A stretch of DNA of 64,000 nt from assembly GCA_018822545.1 (NCBI GenBank), contig JAHJKA010000031.1, positions 1 through 64,000 on the forward strand, read 5' to 3'. Positions 9,415 to 18,755 of the stretch are shown here, piece by piece. This DNA is from Pseudomonadota bacterium. GTDB lineage: Bacteria > Desulfobacterota > Desulfobulbia > Desulfobulbales > SURF-16. Numbering within the stretch: position 1 is the stretch's first letter; every line of letters starts with the position of its first letter. A program made the translations under genes and the position numbers. Below the pieces are notes generated by a model, which saw only the letters and a list, made by a program, of their open reading frames with translations, did no database searches and was not told where the DNA came from.

Positions 9415-9542
9415 AACGCCCCAAAAAATCTTCCATTACAACCAACACGTTGTTTTTTGTACATTTTAGTACGATACCAGATTTTTTTATCCTGGGCCAA
9501 TAACAAACACCGCCTGATCTTATACCCAGGTGCAAAATCCCC

Positions 9543-9571
9543 TTGCCCAATCATGGCAAGTAAGGTATAAA
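9543..9571 (+). promoter_or_regulatory. sigma-70 promoter of tRNA-Arg
   Basis: TTGCCC at 9543-9548 and TATAAA at 9566-9571 are separated by exactly 17 bases. Initiation would fall near 9578, eight bases before the tRNA begins. Confidence 0.65.
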
Positions 9572-9585
9572 AGCGCTTCATTTAT

Positions 9586-9662
9586 GCACCAGTAGCTCAG
9601 CTGGATAGAGTATCGGACTACGAATCCGAGGGTCGCAGGTTCGAATCCTGCCTGGTGTACCA
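9586..9662 (+). tRNA. tRNA-Arg (anticodon ACG)
   Basis: A 77-nt cloverleaf. The acceptor stem GCACCAG pairs with CTGGTGT (first pair G-U). The anticodon stem TCGGA/TCCGA encloses loop CTACGAA, giving anticodon ACG, which after A-to-I editing reads CGU, CGC and CGA. The T-loop TTCGAAT is canonical and the 3' CCA is encoded. It is transcribed alone, with its own promoter and a strong terminator. No repeat of its 3' end or integrase gene is seen nearby. Confidence 0.95.
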
Positions 9663-9670
9663 AAATATAA

Positions 9671-9707
9671 AGGCCTCACAGTATTTTTACTGTGAGGCCT
9701 TTTTTTT
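9671..9707 (+). terminator. intrinsic terminator after tRNA-Arg
   Basis: A 13-bp perfect stem (AGGCCTCACAGTA with TACTGTGAGGCCT) around a 4-nt loop, followed by a run of T. It lies eight bases downstream of the tRNA 3' end. Confidence 0.92.
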
Positions 9708-10098
9708 GTCGATTATGAGCGCACTCTGACCTTGATATTTTCTTTCAGGTTTCACCCAGCACCTCCCTTCCCCCCATCCCTCACTCTTGCTGGGAAGCGG
9801 ACAGCCACTCTCTGACGCAAACACCGGACATGACTACCTCCTGGCAATGGGCTGGTGGTGCAAATAAAAAATGACTTGCGCAAGGCCGGGGCCATAAGAA
9901 AATGCGAGAAATAAATCAGCTGTGCCTCACACCTTCGCGTTGTATAATTGCCTGCCAATATGTATGCTATTTCCTCGTAGGCACCTTTTTACATTGATCT
10001 CTACGAGAGGGGTGTTGCCCTCCCCCGCCATTTTTCTCGTTGAGAAATACATTCATGCAGTCTGGGCAAGCCCGTTTCATCCCAAGAGAACAAACGAA
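9708..10098. other. 391-bp intergenic stretch, no gene seen
   Basis: It separates the tRNA terminator from the CheB-CheR gene. Open frames on both strands lack ribosome sites and protein-like composition. The promoter for the signalling pair is presumably here. I found no convincing consensus pair and no riboswitch-like structure. Confidence 0.45.
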
Positions 10099-13000
10099 AT
10101 GCCAAGCAAAAAAAAGACACAGGCTCCGGTCACCTCAGGAAAATCCTCCCGCCAAAAGACCACCGAACAACCAGCCGGGACCATGGCACAATCCTTCCCC
10201 ATTGTTGGCATTGGCGCTTCGGCGGGCGGATTGGAGGCCTTTGAAATATTTTTCGACGCCATGCCGCCAGACTCAGGCATGGCCTTTGTCCTGGTGACCC
10301 ATCTGGACCCAAGTCATGCCACCATTCTGCCGGAACTCATTCAAAAGAAGACGCAGATGCGGGTGCAGGAGGTTACCGACAACCTGAAGGTCGAACCGAA
10401 CCAGGTCTATATCATCCCACCAAACCGGGAAATGGCCATTTTAAATGGCACCCTGCAGCTCCTGGAGCTGACCAGGCCCCGGGGCCTCAATCTGCCCATT
10501 GACACCTTCTTGCGCTCCCTGGCCAAGGACCAGGCCGACAATGCGGTCTGCATCATCCTTTCCGGCACCGGCACCGACGGCACCCTGGGGCTGCGTGCCA
10601 TCAAGGGCGAGGGAGGCATGACCATGGCCCAGGATCTGGACTCGGCCAAGTACGACGGCATGCCGCGCAGTGCGGTTGCCACCGGCCTGGTGGACTATAT
10701 CTTGCCGCCGGCCCTGATGCCCAATCAGGTGCTCAGCTATACCAGACACACCATCAAGGCACCGCCGGCAGCTGCAATTGCCAGCGAAGATGTCACCATG
10801 GGCAATGCCCTCCAGAAAATTTTTATTCTGCTACGGGCCACGACGGGCCATGACTTTTCCCTGTATAAGAAAAACACCATTTGCCGGCGCATCGAGAGAC
10901 GGATGCATGTCCACCAGATCGATAACATCATGGATTACGTGCGTTATCTGCAGACGTCTGACCGGGAAATTTCCACCCTGTTCAAGGAACTGCTGATAGG
11001 GGTGACCAATTTTTTCCGAGACCCTGAGGCCTTTGAAATATTGAAGAATATCTATCTGCCGGAATTGCTTAAAAACAAGCCGGACGATTATGTGCTGCGA
11101 GTATGGGTGCCGGGCTGCAGCAGCGGGGAGGAGGCCTACTCGGTGGCAATTATTCTCCAGGAGTGTATGGCTGACCTAGGTCGGCATTTTAATGTCCAGA
11201 TTTTCGCGACAGACCTTGACCAAACCGCCATTGCCGTTGCCCGGGCCGGCCGTTATCCGCAGTCTATCTCTGCAGATGTTACCCCTGCGCGCCTCAAGCG
11301 ATTTTTCCACAAAGAAGAAAGCCACTACCAGATCAAAAAGTCCATCAGGGAGATGGTGATCTTTGCGCCGCAAAATATCACCAAAGACCCGCCGTTTACC
11401 AAGCTTGACCTGCTCTGCTGCCGTAACCTGCTCATTTATTTCAATGCGGAACTCCAGAAAAAGATTTTGCCCATCTTTTATTACAGCCTGAAACCAGACG
11501 GCCTCCTTTTTCTTGGCACCTCGGAAACCATAGGCCAGGCAACCGACCTTTTTTCCTTACAGGAAAAGAAGTGGAAAATATTCAAACGCAGAGCCACGGC
11601 AAAGGCGGAAACGCTGCCCCTCTCTTTTCCGGCCCTGGCGCCCACCTCAGAAAATCGGGGAAAAGAAACCTTGCAACCAGGCCTCCAAGAAATGAAGGGG
11701 GTTAACAACCTGCACCTGGTAAAAACGCTTCTCGCCCAAAGCCATCTGCCTCCCAGCGTCATCATCGACGGGCAGGCCAACATTATCTACATTCATGGCC
11801 GCATCGGCCGATTTCTCGAACCGGCCGAGGGCGTCATCAGCAGCAATATCCTGGAGATGGCACGACCAGGCCTGAAGGCGGGATTGGCCCGGGCCCTCCG
11901 GAAAATGACCATAGAGCAGCGGGAAACAGTTGTTGAGAAACTGCCGGTCAAAGATAATGGCGGTACCACAAAGATAAATCTGGTGGTTAGACCACTCTCG
12001 AATGTACAATCCGGGATGTCCGGCTTACTCATGGTCAGCTTTGAAGAAATATCTTCTCCCGGAGAGACGCTGCCAGGTAAAGCTTTGCGGCAAAGCAAGA
12101 CAAAGAAGAGCGAGGACGTCCAAAACCTTGAAGTGGAGTTGCAATACACCAAGGAGAACCTGCAGTCAGCAATCGAAGAGCTGGAAACGTCAAATGAGGA
12201 GCTGAAATCCACCAATGAAGAGCTGCAGAGCACCAATGAGGAACTGCAGTCCACCAACGAGGAACTGGAGACCTCAAAAGAGGAGCTGCAATCGCTGAAC
12301 GAGGAGTCGGCCACGGTCAATGCCGAATTGCAACACCGGATTGATGAGTTGTCCAAGGCCAATGATGACATGAAGAATGTCCTCGACTCCACTGAAATCG
12401 CCACCATCTTCCTCGACATTGATCTTGGGATCAGACGTTTCACCCCGAAGGTGACGGAATTGATCCCCCTGGTGGCAACGGATATTGGTCGGCCCATCAC
12501 TCATTTTTCCAGCAAGCTCAAGGGTGTCGATCTAACCACCTTCGCCAACCAGGTTCTCAAAGACCTGGCCCTGCAAGAGGTGGTGGTGGATAGTGACAAT
12601 GCGCGCTCCTACCAGATGCGCGTCCGTCCCTACCGTACAGTGAACAATGTCATTGATGGCGTGGTTATGACGTTTACCGATATCACGAAGCTGAAACATC
12701 TCTACCAGGAGGCAAAGAGGCTGGCGGCGGTGGTCAAAGATTCAAACGACGCCATTACCCTCCAGGACTTCCAGGGCAATATAATTGCCTGGAACAGAGG
12801 GGCGGAAAGATTGTACGGTTATTCTGAGGCCGAGGCCCTGACCATGAATATGGTCGACATTGTCCCCCAGGAAGGCAAAGAGGCTGCCCGGGCCTTGCTC
12901 GCCCGGCTGCAAGAGCACGCGGTGGCCCCCCTTATTGCCGAGCGCCTGAAAAAAGATGGAACAGTTGTTCAGGTCTGGCTGACGCCTACCAGGCTGCTCG

Positions 13001-13110
13001 ATGAAAAAGGGCTGCCGGAATTTGTTGCCACCACGGAAAGGGATATTGCCACGCTCAGCAAAGATGCGGAGCTCTTACTTGTTGAAGGAGGAGGTCATGG
13101 CAAAGGTTAA
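10099..13110 (+). CDS. CheB-CheR fusion with PAS domains
   Basis: A 1003-residue cytoplasmic protein joining a chemoreceptor methylesterase and methyltransferase. The frame is open from 9922, but similarity and composition start at the ATG at 10099. The CheB domain (about 30-220) keeps its triad: Ser41 in GIGASAGG, His in VTHLDPSH and Asp in GTGTDGT. It lacks the usual N-terminal receiver. The CheR domain (about 245-500) has FFRDPEAF, the SAM-binding WVPGCSSGEEAYS and the NLLIYF motif. A PAS-like region, a long coiled coil of NEELQST heptads (about 690-760) and two PAS domains follow. The stop overlaps the hybrid kinase gene by 14 bases, so the two proteins probably form one signalling module. 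Confidence 0.92.
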   Translation: MPSKKKTQAPVTSGKSSRQKTTEQPAGTMAQSFPIVGIGASAGGLEAFEIFFDAMPPDSGMAFVLVTHLDPSHATILPELIQKKTQMRVQEVTDNLKVEPNQVYIIPPNREMAILNGTLQLLELTRPRGLNLPIDTFLRSLAKDQADNAVCIILSGTGTDGTLGLRAIKGEGGMTMAQDLDSAKYDGMPRSAVATGLVDYILPPALMPNQVLSYTRHTIKAPPAAAIASEDVTMGNALQKIFILLRATTGHDFSLYKKNTICRRIERRMHVHQIDNIMDYVRYLQTSDREISTLFKELLIGVTNFFRDPEAFEILKNIYLPELLKNKPDDYVLRVWVPGCSSGEEAYSVAIILQECMADLGRHFNVQIFATDLDQTAIAVARAGRYPQSISADVTPARLKRFFHKEESHYQIKKSIREMVIFAPQNITKDPPFTKLDLLCCRNLLIYFNAELQKKILPIFYYSLKPDGLLFLGTSETIGQATDLFSLQEKKWKIFKRRATAKAETLPLSFPALAPTSENRGKETLQPGLQEMKGVNNLHLVKTLLAQSHLPPSVIIDGQANIIYIHGRIGRFLEPAEGVISSNILEMARPGLKAGLARALRKMTIEQRETVVEKLPVKDNGGTTKINLVVRPLSNVQSGMSGLLMVSFEEISSPGETLPGKALRQSKTKKSEDVQNLEVELQYTKENLQSAIEELETSNEELKSTNEELQSTNEELQSTNEELETSKEELQSLNEESATVNAELQHRIDELSKANDDMKNVLDSTEIATIFLDIDLGIRRFTPKVTELIPLVATDIGRPITHFSSKLKGVDLTTFANQVLKDLALQEVVVDSDNARSYQMRVRPYRTVNNVIDGVVMTFTDITKLKHLYQEAKRLAAVVKDSNDAITLQDFQGNIIAWNRGAERLYGYSEAEALTMNMVDIVPQEGKEAARALLARLQEHAVAPLIAERLKKDGTVVQVWLTPTRLLDEKGLPEFVATTERDIATLSKDAELLLVEGGGHGKG
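12181..12306 (+). repeat. 21-bp period repeat coding for a coiled coil
   Basis: Six near-copies of a 21-base unit encode the heptad NEELQST with variants ending ETS, KST and SLN. It forms the coiled coil between the CheR part and the PAS domains of the fusion protein. Confidence 0.8.
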
Positions 13111-15208
13111 CGACACATCCCCATCGAAATTTGCCGAACTGCGCAAGCAGGCGGAAGGGATGATCGCCCGGGGCGAAAAGAGTGCAAAAGCCCTGGCCGG
13201 GGAAGATTACGACAAGCTTACCCACGAACTCCTTACCCACCAGATAGAACTCGAACTGCAAAACGAGGAGTTACGCCAGGCCCAGATTGAGCTTGAGCAA
13301 TCCCATCGGCGCTATGTGGATCTTTATGACTTTGCGCCGGTTGGCTACCTGACCGTAAGCCCCCAAGGCACCATCCTCAAGGCCAATCTTACCGCCGGCG
13401 ATATGCTGGGCGTGGAGAGACAAAGCCTGCTGCACAAACGCCTGTCCACCTTTATCCTCGCTGAGGATCAGGACATTTACTATCACCACCAAACACACAT
13501 CCCGACCTCAGAAGACTTCCAGACCTGCGAACTGCGGATGAGGACCACGGAGGGCAAGCTGTTTCATGTCGAAATGAAAAGCTCCCGCACCCCTGATCTT
13601 GGCGAAAATGCCGACCAATTGCGGACCATCCTGGTCGATATTTCCGATCGGAAGACCTATGAAGAATCTCTGCGGCGCAGCAAGGAAGAATGGGCGAAAA
13701 CCTTTGATAGCATCGAGGACATTATCACCCTGCAAGACAAGGATATGCGCATCGTCCGGGCCAACAAAGCCGCCGGCCGTTTTTTCAACAAAGACCCTCT
13801 ACTGCTCATCGGCAACTCCTGTTATCAACTCCTGCGCGGGGCCACAGAACCTTGCCCCGGCTGTCCGCTGCTTGCGTCCATAACAGACAAAAAATGCCAC
13901 TCAGAAATTATAAAACATGCCGGCTCGGACAAAGTGTTTCAGGTTAACTCGTCCTTAATCTGTGACGAGAAGGGGGAGATTCTCTACCTGATCCATGTCG
14001 CCAGAGACATCACGGAAAAAACAAAGCAGGATCTGCTATTATTACAACTCCGCATACAACAAGAACAGGTAAAACGTCTGGAGAGCCTGAAAACCATGGC
14101 CGGCGCCATCGCCCATCGCTTCAACAATGCCATGACCGCGGTCCTTGGCAATCTTGAGATGATGATCGAGAACATCCCTGAGAATGTCCCGGAAAACAAG
14201 ATGGCTGCCCAGGCCTATCAGGCTGCGCACGGGGCATCGACCATCGGCACCATGATGCTCTCCTATGTCGGCCAACGGCCGCTACAGCTTCAGCCCACAG
14301 ACCTTGCCGAGCTTGCCCAAGAGTGTGCCACCGAAGTAACGCGGCAATTTAAAAACCCGTATACGCTGAAATTCATACCGCCCCCTGCCCCCCTGTACTG
14401 TTCCCTGGATCAGCAACAAATTAAAGAGGTGATCAGTAACATCCTCGCTAATGCCATTGAGGCGTTACCGGCTCAGAACGGCGAAATTGAAATAAGCTTT
14501 AGCACTGCGGATTTTGACAGGGCGTCTTTCCCTCTTGCTTTTCAAGGAGATACCCCGAAAAAGGGGAGATACACCTTTTGTCAGATCAGGGACACGGGCC
14601 AGGGCATTGATCCGGAAAATATCCCCTATATTTTCGAGCCCTTTTACACCACGAAATTTGTGGGCCGTGGACTGGGTCTTGCCCTGAGCCTTGGGCTTAT
14701 CAAGACACACCATGGCGCCATTTTGGTTGACAGTACCCCTGGGGCCGGAACCACGGTGAAGATTCTCTTGCCTGCCATGGACCACCCTCCCGCAATAAGC
14801 GCGGCCCCTGCCAGCCCCACCAAGGTGGGTGAGGTAAAATTGTCAGGCGACATTCTTGTTGTTGACGATGATGACCTTGTTCTTAATGTGACCCAAAAAA
14901 TGCTAGAGGTACTGGGGCTCACCGTCCATACCGCGGTGAACGGCCTAGAGGCCTTGGAAATGGTACGGCAACAGAACATTGATTTTCGCGCTGTGGTGAT
15001 GGACATTTCGATGCCGATAATGAATGGCATTGACGCCATGAAAGAAATGCGAAAGTGCAATGCCGATCTCCCCATTTTGCTGAACAGTGGCTACGCCGAA
15101 GAGGACTTTGCCTTTGATGTTGAGGGGGCCGCCAAACCGGATGTATTTCTCAAAAAGCCGTTTCAATTCGCCGAGTTACAAAGGAGTCTCGAAAAACTCC
15201 TGCCGTGA
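13097..15208 (+). CDS. hybrid histidine kinase with C-terminal receiver
   Basis: A 703-residue soluble kinase. The start at 13097 is fixed by AAGGAGGAGG just upstream, although the frame is open from 13001. An N-terminal helical region of about 60 residues is followed by two PAS domains (about 70-195 and 200-325; the second contains CPGCP), a HisKA domain with the acceptor in IAHRFNNAM, a HATPase domain (DTGQGIDPENI, GRGLGLALS) and a receiver (about 585-700) with DDDD and phosphorylation site VVMDISMP. No membrane helix is present. Overlap with the CheB-CheR gene implies joint translation. No output regulator is encoded next to it. Confidence 0.92.
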   Translation: MAKVNDTSPSKFAELRKQAEGMIARGEKSAKALAGEDYDKLTHELLTHQIELELQNEELRQAQIELEQSHRRYVDLYDFAPVGYLTVSPQGTILKANLTAGDMLGVERQSLLHKRLSTFILAEDQDIYYHHQTHIPTSEDFQTCELRMRTTEGKLFHVEMKSSRTPDLGENADQLRTILVDISDRKTYEESLRRSKEEWAKTFDSIEDIITLQDKDMRIVRANKAAGRFFNKDPLLLIGNSCYQLLRGATEPCPGCPLLASITDKKCHSEIIKHAGSDKVFQVNSSLICDEKGEILYLIHVARDITEKTKQDLLLLQLRIQQEQVKRLESLKTMAGAIAHRFNNAMTAVLGNLEMMIENIPENVPENKMAAQAYQAAHGASTIGTMMLSYVGQRPLQLQPTDLAELAQECATEVTRQFKNPYTLKFIPPPAPLYCSLDQQQIKEVISNILANAIEALPAQNGEIEISFSTADFDRASFPLAFQGDTPKKGRYTFCQIRDTGQGIDPENIPYIFEPFYTTKFVGRGLGLALSLGLIKTHHGAILVDSTPGAGTTVKILLPAMDHPPAISAAPASPTKVGEVKLSGDILVVDDDDLVLNVTQKMLEVLGLTVHTAVNGLEALEMVRQQNIDFRAVVMDISMPIMNGIDAMKEMRKCNADLPILLNSGYAEEDFAFDVEGAAKPDVFLKKPFQFAELQRSLEKLLP

Positions 15209-15279
15209 TATTTTGGCTAGTGCCGCTGATTAATCCATGTTTTCTTCCAGCCCCTGCCCTCTTGTCACCGAGTGCTTCC

Positions 15280-15313
15280 CCCGGACAGCCCCGGTGCAGC
15301 TTGGCTGTCCGGG
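15280..15313. terminator. 11-bp perfect inverted repeat, possible terminator
   Basis: CCCGGACAGCC at 15280-15290 pairs perfectly with GGCTGTCCGGG at 15303-15313 around a 12-nt loop. It starts 71 bases after the hybrid kinase stop. No T-run follows on either strand, so it may be a non-canonical terminator, an RNA-stabilising hairpin or a protein-binding site. Confidence 0.45.
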
Positions 15314-15681
15314 TGTCGTATCAAGTCCAGTTTGCCCATTGTCCTCCCTCCCCTCTTTGGGGAGAGGCGAATGGCATACACCCTCCGAGCCACAATGATT
15401 GCAGGGACCATGTCCTGGGCTGCCAAAGCTGCTCTCCCCTGCTCAAGCAAGGCTGCTTGCCGCCGAGACACAGGCAACGAGCAACCAAGCCACAGTCTGC
15501 GCCGAATAACCCTCTGCACTCTTTACAAAAAACTACGAATATTTTGCTAAAATATGGTGGGGCTGTGACGCATATCCGTGCCCCAGGGAGTGACAGGGCA
15601 GAGTTCTCCCTTGCTTTTTACCATAAGAATAAGAGATTATGGACACTGGGCAGGGTCAGGACGGCGTTTACGCTGTTGTGC

Positions 15682-15698
15682 TGGCACAGAACATGCTT
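15682..15698 (+). promoter_or_regulatory. candidate sigma-54 promoter for the gsp operon
   Basis: TGGCAC at 15682-15687 and ATGC at 15693-15696 give the diagnostic GG-N10-GC spacing of -24/-12 promoters. Initiation would fall about 130 bases before gspE. Only the first base of the usual TTGC box differs. It could be a chance match, but no better promoter is visible in this gap. Confidence 0.4.
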
Positions 15699-15838
15699 TA
15701 CAAAGAACTGCCCTGCCTCTGCCCTCCACCCCGAGAAAGTGGGGCAAAATGCCTCTTTCCTGTTGTCAATTACACTGAGGATGGTAAACAGAAATGTCCG
15801 TTTAACTTAAAGAAAGAGATAGATTTATCCCGGCGCTT

Positions 15839-17554
15839 ATGACTGTTATCTTTACAAAAAAAGACGAACTCGGCCCTTTGCTGATTCAGCACGGGAAAAT
15901 AAGCCAGGAACAGCTCGACCGGGCCATGGCCCACCTTGACACCGTTCCGCAAACCCTGGCCGAGATCCTCGTCTCCCTTGGTTTCGTCGGCACGCAAGAC
16001 ATCCTGACCGCCCAGGCTGAACAGCTTGACCTCATGCTCTACCACCCCCAGGAAACAGACCGCTATCTGCCCATTGACCTTTCGAAAATATTTCACCAGG
16101 GCCACCCCTTTGCCCTGGTGCAGCGCGGTGATGAGGTTATTCTGGTCACCCATAATCCGGAACAAAGTGAAATCATAAACAGCGCCGAGATAAGCCTGCA
16201 GATGCTCCGCAGCCATGATGAGACAGAGTCTGGCTCCCCAATTGCCGATTTTTTCACCATTCAACTCATGGCTGAGGCCGAACTCCGCAAACTCTGTGAT
16301 GACCATTATGATCTTGGTTTCAACAAGCCAGAAACAGAGAAATTTTCCCTGGATGAGGCGGATGTCGACAAGCTGAAAGACATGGCCTCCGAGGCCCCGG
16401 TTATCCGCTATGTCAACAGCCTGGTGGATACGGCCCTGGCCCGCCGGGCCTCGGATATCCATATCGAATCCTTTGAAGAGGGCCAACTGGTGCGCTTCCG
16501 CATCGACGGCATCCTCTACGACCACGAGACCCCGCTGCGCTCCATGCAGGCCGCCATCATCTCCCGCGTCAAGTTACTGGCCGGCCTCGATATTGCCGAA
16601 CGGCGCATCCCCCAGGATGGCAAAATCTCCCTGCGCCTCAGCGGTAAAGAGGTGGATCTGCGCGTCTCCACCCTGCCCACCATCCATGGCGAAGGTGTGG
16701 TGATCCGTATCCTGGAGAAAACCAGCATCGTCCTTGACTTAAAGACCCTGGGCATGCCCGCCACGGTGGAGCAGCAGTTTGAAAAACTGATTAACCTGCC
16801 CAACGGCCTCATCCTGGTAACCGGCCCCACCGGCTCCGGTAAGACAACATCCCTTTACTGCGCCCTGGACAAGATCAACACCGGCTCCAACAAGATAATC
16901 ACCGTTGAAGATCCGGTGGAATACCAGCTCCATGGCATCAACCAGATCCAGATCAAACCGGAAATCGGCCTCACTTTTGCCCAGGGTCTGCGCGCCATTG
17001 TCCGCCAGGATCCTGATATCATCATGGTGGGTGAAATCCGCGACCTGGAAACCGCCGAGATTGCCGTGCAATCAGCGCTCACCGGCCATCTGGTCTTTTC
17101 CACCCTCCACACCAATGACGCCCTGTCAGCGGTGATGCGCATGGTGGATCTCGGTGTCGAACGCTTTCTTATCTCATCCGCCCTGCGCGGTGTTCTGGCC
17201 CAACGTCTTGTCCGTAAAATATGTCCCCAGTGCCGAACTCCCCAGGGTATGGCCGCCGACCAGCTCGGCACCGTCCCGGGCGGCGATTTTCAGACCTTTG
17301 CCGGAGTCGGCTGTAAACACTGCGCCCACACCGGCTTTGTCGGCCGCTTGGGAATCTATGAACTACTGACCATGAACAGTGATCTCTGCCGGTGTGTAAC
17401 CCGCGGTGAGGACCTCAAACGTCTGGAAGAGGTAGCACGCAGCCATGGCTTTACAGAGATGTATATTGACGGCATAGACAAGGTGCGCCAGGGGTTGACC
17501 ACCCTGCCTGAGGTCATGCGGGTGGCCAGGGAGATGGAAAGTGTCCTTGTTTAA
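15839..17554 (+). CDS. gspE: type II secretion ATPase GspE
   Basis: A 571-residue cytoplasmic hexameric ATPase that powers pseudopilus assembly. The N-terminal region (about 1-150) contains an MshEN/N1-type domain. The catalytic part has Walker A GPTGSGKTTS, the Asp box and Walker B (IIMVGEIRDLETAEIA), and the His box THLVFSTLHTND-like stretch. A zinc-binding tetracysteine motif (CPQC and CKHC about 35 residues apart) marks GspE and PilB proteins. Its 3' end overlaps gspF by 14 bases. The start has no strong ribosome site. It is the first gene of an 11-gene operon. Confidence 0.95.
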   Translation: MTVIFTKKDELGPLLIQHGKISQEQLDRAMAHLDTVPQTLAEILVSLGFVGTQDILTAQAEQLDLMLYHPQETDRYLPIDLSKIFHQGHPFALVQRGDEVILVTHNPEQSEIINSAEISLQMLRSHDETESGSPIADFFTIQLMAEAELRKLCDDHYDLGFNKPETEKFSLDEADVDKLKDMASEAPVIRYVNSLVDTALARRASDIHIESFEEGQLVRFRIDGILYDHETPLRSMQAAIISRVKLLAGLDIAERRIPQDGKISLRLSGKEVDLRVSTLPTIHGEGVVIRILEKTSIVLDLKTLGMPATVEQQFEKLINLPNGLILVTGPTGSGKTTSLYCALDKINTGSNKIITVEDPVEYQLHGINQIQIKPEIGLTFAQGLRAIVRQDPDIIMVGEIRDLETAEIAVQSALTGHLVFSTLHTNDALSAVMRMVDLGVERFLISSALRGVLAQRLVRKICPQCRTPQGMAADQLGTVPGGDFQTFAGVGCKHCAHTGFVGRLGIYELLTMNSDLCRCVTRGEDLKRLEEVARSHGFTEMYIDGIDKVRQGLTTLPEVMRVAREMESVLV

Positions 17555-18752
17555 ATATCAGGCGCAATCAGCGCAAGGGGTGGTCGAGGGTGTCATTGAG
17601 GGCACAGACCTCCATAGCGCCAGCCAGAACTTGCTGCGCCAAGGTCTGCGCCCTTTCTCCATCGAGCCCTATGAGCACAAGAAGAGCCGCTCGCTCTTTG
17701 CCGGTGTTACCCTCCGCCAAGGTCGGCTTACAGGCGGCGACATGGAGTTTTTCACCTCCCAGCTCGCCCTGCTGGTCAAGGGCGGCATGTCCCTTGATGG
17801 CGCCCTGCGCCTCATTGCCAAACAGACCGAAAAAAAGGAGCTGCGCGATTTCGCCACTCGTCTGGAAAACAAACTTAAAGAAGGTCTGGCCCTGTCCACC
17901 GCCCTTGAGCAGGAACCGGCCTTCAACACCATGTACGCCAATATTGTCAAGGCCGGTGAAGAAGGCGGCGTCCTGCCTGAGATGCTTGACAACATCGCCG
18001 AGTATCAGACCCAGGCCAGAGAACTGCGCCAGTTTGTTATTTCGAGCTCCATCTACCCCCTGATCCTGCTGGTTGCTGGTTTCTCCATCCTCATTGTCCT
18101 CTTTACCGTGATCCTGCCGCGCTTCAAGATGCTCTTTGAAGGAATGGGCAAAGAGCTGCCCATGAACGTTGCCATTCTCATGGCTATTGCCGATTTCATG
18201 AGCGCCCATCTCTTTCTGACCTTTGTGGCGCTGGTGAGCGTGCCCACCCTCCTCTATTTTTACGCCAAGAGCGCCAGGGGCCAGCAAAACATTGATGATC
18301 TCGCCATCAGCATCCCGGTGTTGAAGGGTTTTGTCCGCGACATTGAAACCACCCGTATCTTCAAAACCATGGAGGTTCTGGTCAAAAACGGTGTGCACCT
18401 GGTCACCGCCCTCAAGATCAGTGCCGGTGTCGCCACCAATCGCCATTACAAAACACTCCTGGCCCAGGCCACCGTGGCATTAAAAGAGGGGCAACAGGTG
18501 GCGCCGAAACTGCACGGCGGCCTTTTCCCAGCCCTGGCCGTGGATCTGCTCGCCATCGGCGAAGAGTCGGGCCGGGTGGGGGAAACCTGTGGCCAGATCG
18601 CCCTGCATTTTGAAAAACAGCTCAAGGAACGCCTCAAACGTTTCATCGCCCTGGTGGAACCCGCCTTTTTACTGATCATGTCCTTTGGCGCCGGCTATAT
18701 CGTTTTATCGATGTTGTCGGTTATTCTGGGCATGAATGACATAACAGGCTGA
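17541..18752 (+). CDS. gspF: type II secretion inner-membrane platform protein GspF
   Basis: A 403-residue platform protein that couples the GspE motor to pseudopilin assembly. It has two repeats of the GspF domain, each a cytoplasmic helical bundle (for example GMSLDGALRLIAKQ and GVHLVTALKISAGVA), with TM helices near residues 170-193, 220-242 and 376-398. It begins with GTG preceded by GGGAGATGG, inside the end of gspE. Length and domain layout are standard for the family. Confidence 0.95.
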   Translation: MSLFKYQAQSAQGVVEGVIEGTDLHSASQNLLRQGLRPFSIEPYEHKKSRSLFAGVTLRQGRLTGGDMEFFTSQLALLVKGGMSLDGALRLIAKQTEKKELRDFATRLENKLKEGLALSTALEQEPAFNTMYANIVKAGEEGGVLPEMLDNIAEYQTQARELRQFVISSSIYPLILLVAGFSILIVLFTVILPRFKMLFEGMGKELPMNVAILMAIADFMSAHLFLTFVALVSVPTLLYFYAKSARGQQNIDDLAISIPVLKGFVRDIETTRIFKTMEVLVKNGVHLVTALKISAGVATNRHYKTLLAQATVALKEGQQVAPKLHGGLFPALAVDLLAIGEESGRVGETCGQIALHFEKQLKERLKRFIALVEPAFLLIMSFGAGYIVLSMLSVILGMNDITG

Positions 18753-18755
18753 CAC

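Larger units (their letters stand above)
15209..15838. other. 630-bp intergenic stretch before gspE
   Basis: No credible gene is present. An open frame from 15205 to 15810 on the plus strand is low-quality (many Pro, Cys and His, no ribosome site). The stretch contains a strong hairpin at 15280-15313 and a sigma-54-like site at 15682-15698. It is long for this compact window and may hold further regulatory sequence. Confidence 0.5.

Noticed and set aside
9586..9662. tRNA-Arg as an integration site for an island
   Set aside because: No integrase gene and no repeat of the tRNA 3' end was seen downstream.
11793..12500. A 235-codon antisense frame rich in Ser over the coiled-coil repeat
   Set aside because: The Ser-rich text is the reverse reading of the NEELQST repeat codons.
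15205..15810. A 201-codon open frame between the hybrid kinase and gspE
   Set aside because: No ribosome site, unnatural composition (Pro, Cys, His, Arg) and no domain; it overlaps a strong hairpin and a sigma-54-like site.
17568..18446. A 292-codon open frame antisense to gspF
   Set aside because: It mirrors the codon bias of gspF, has Gly/His/Asp-rich text and no ribosome site.
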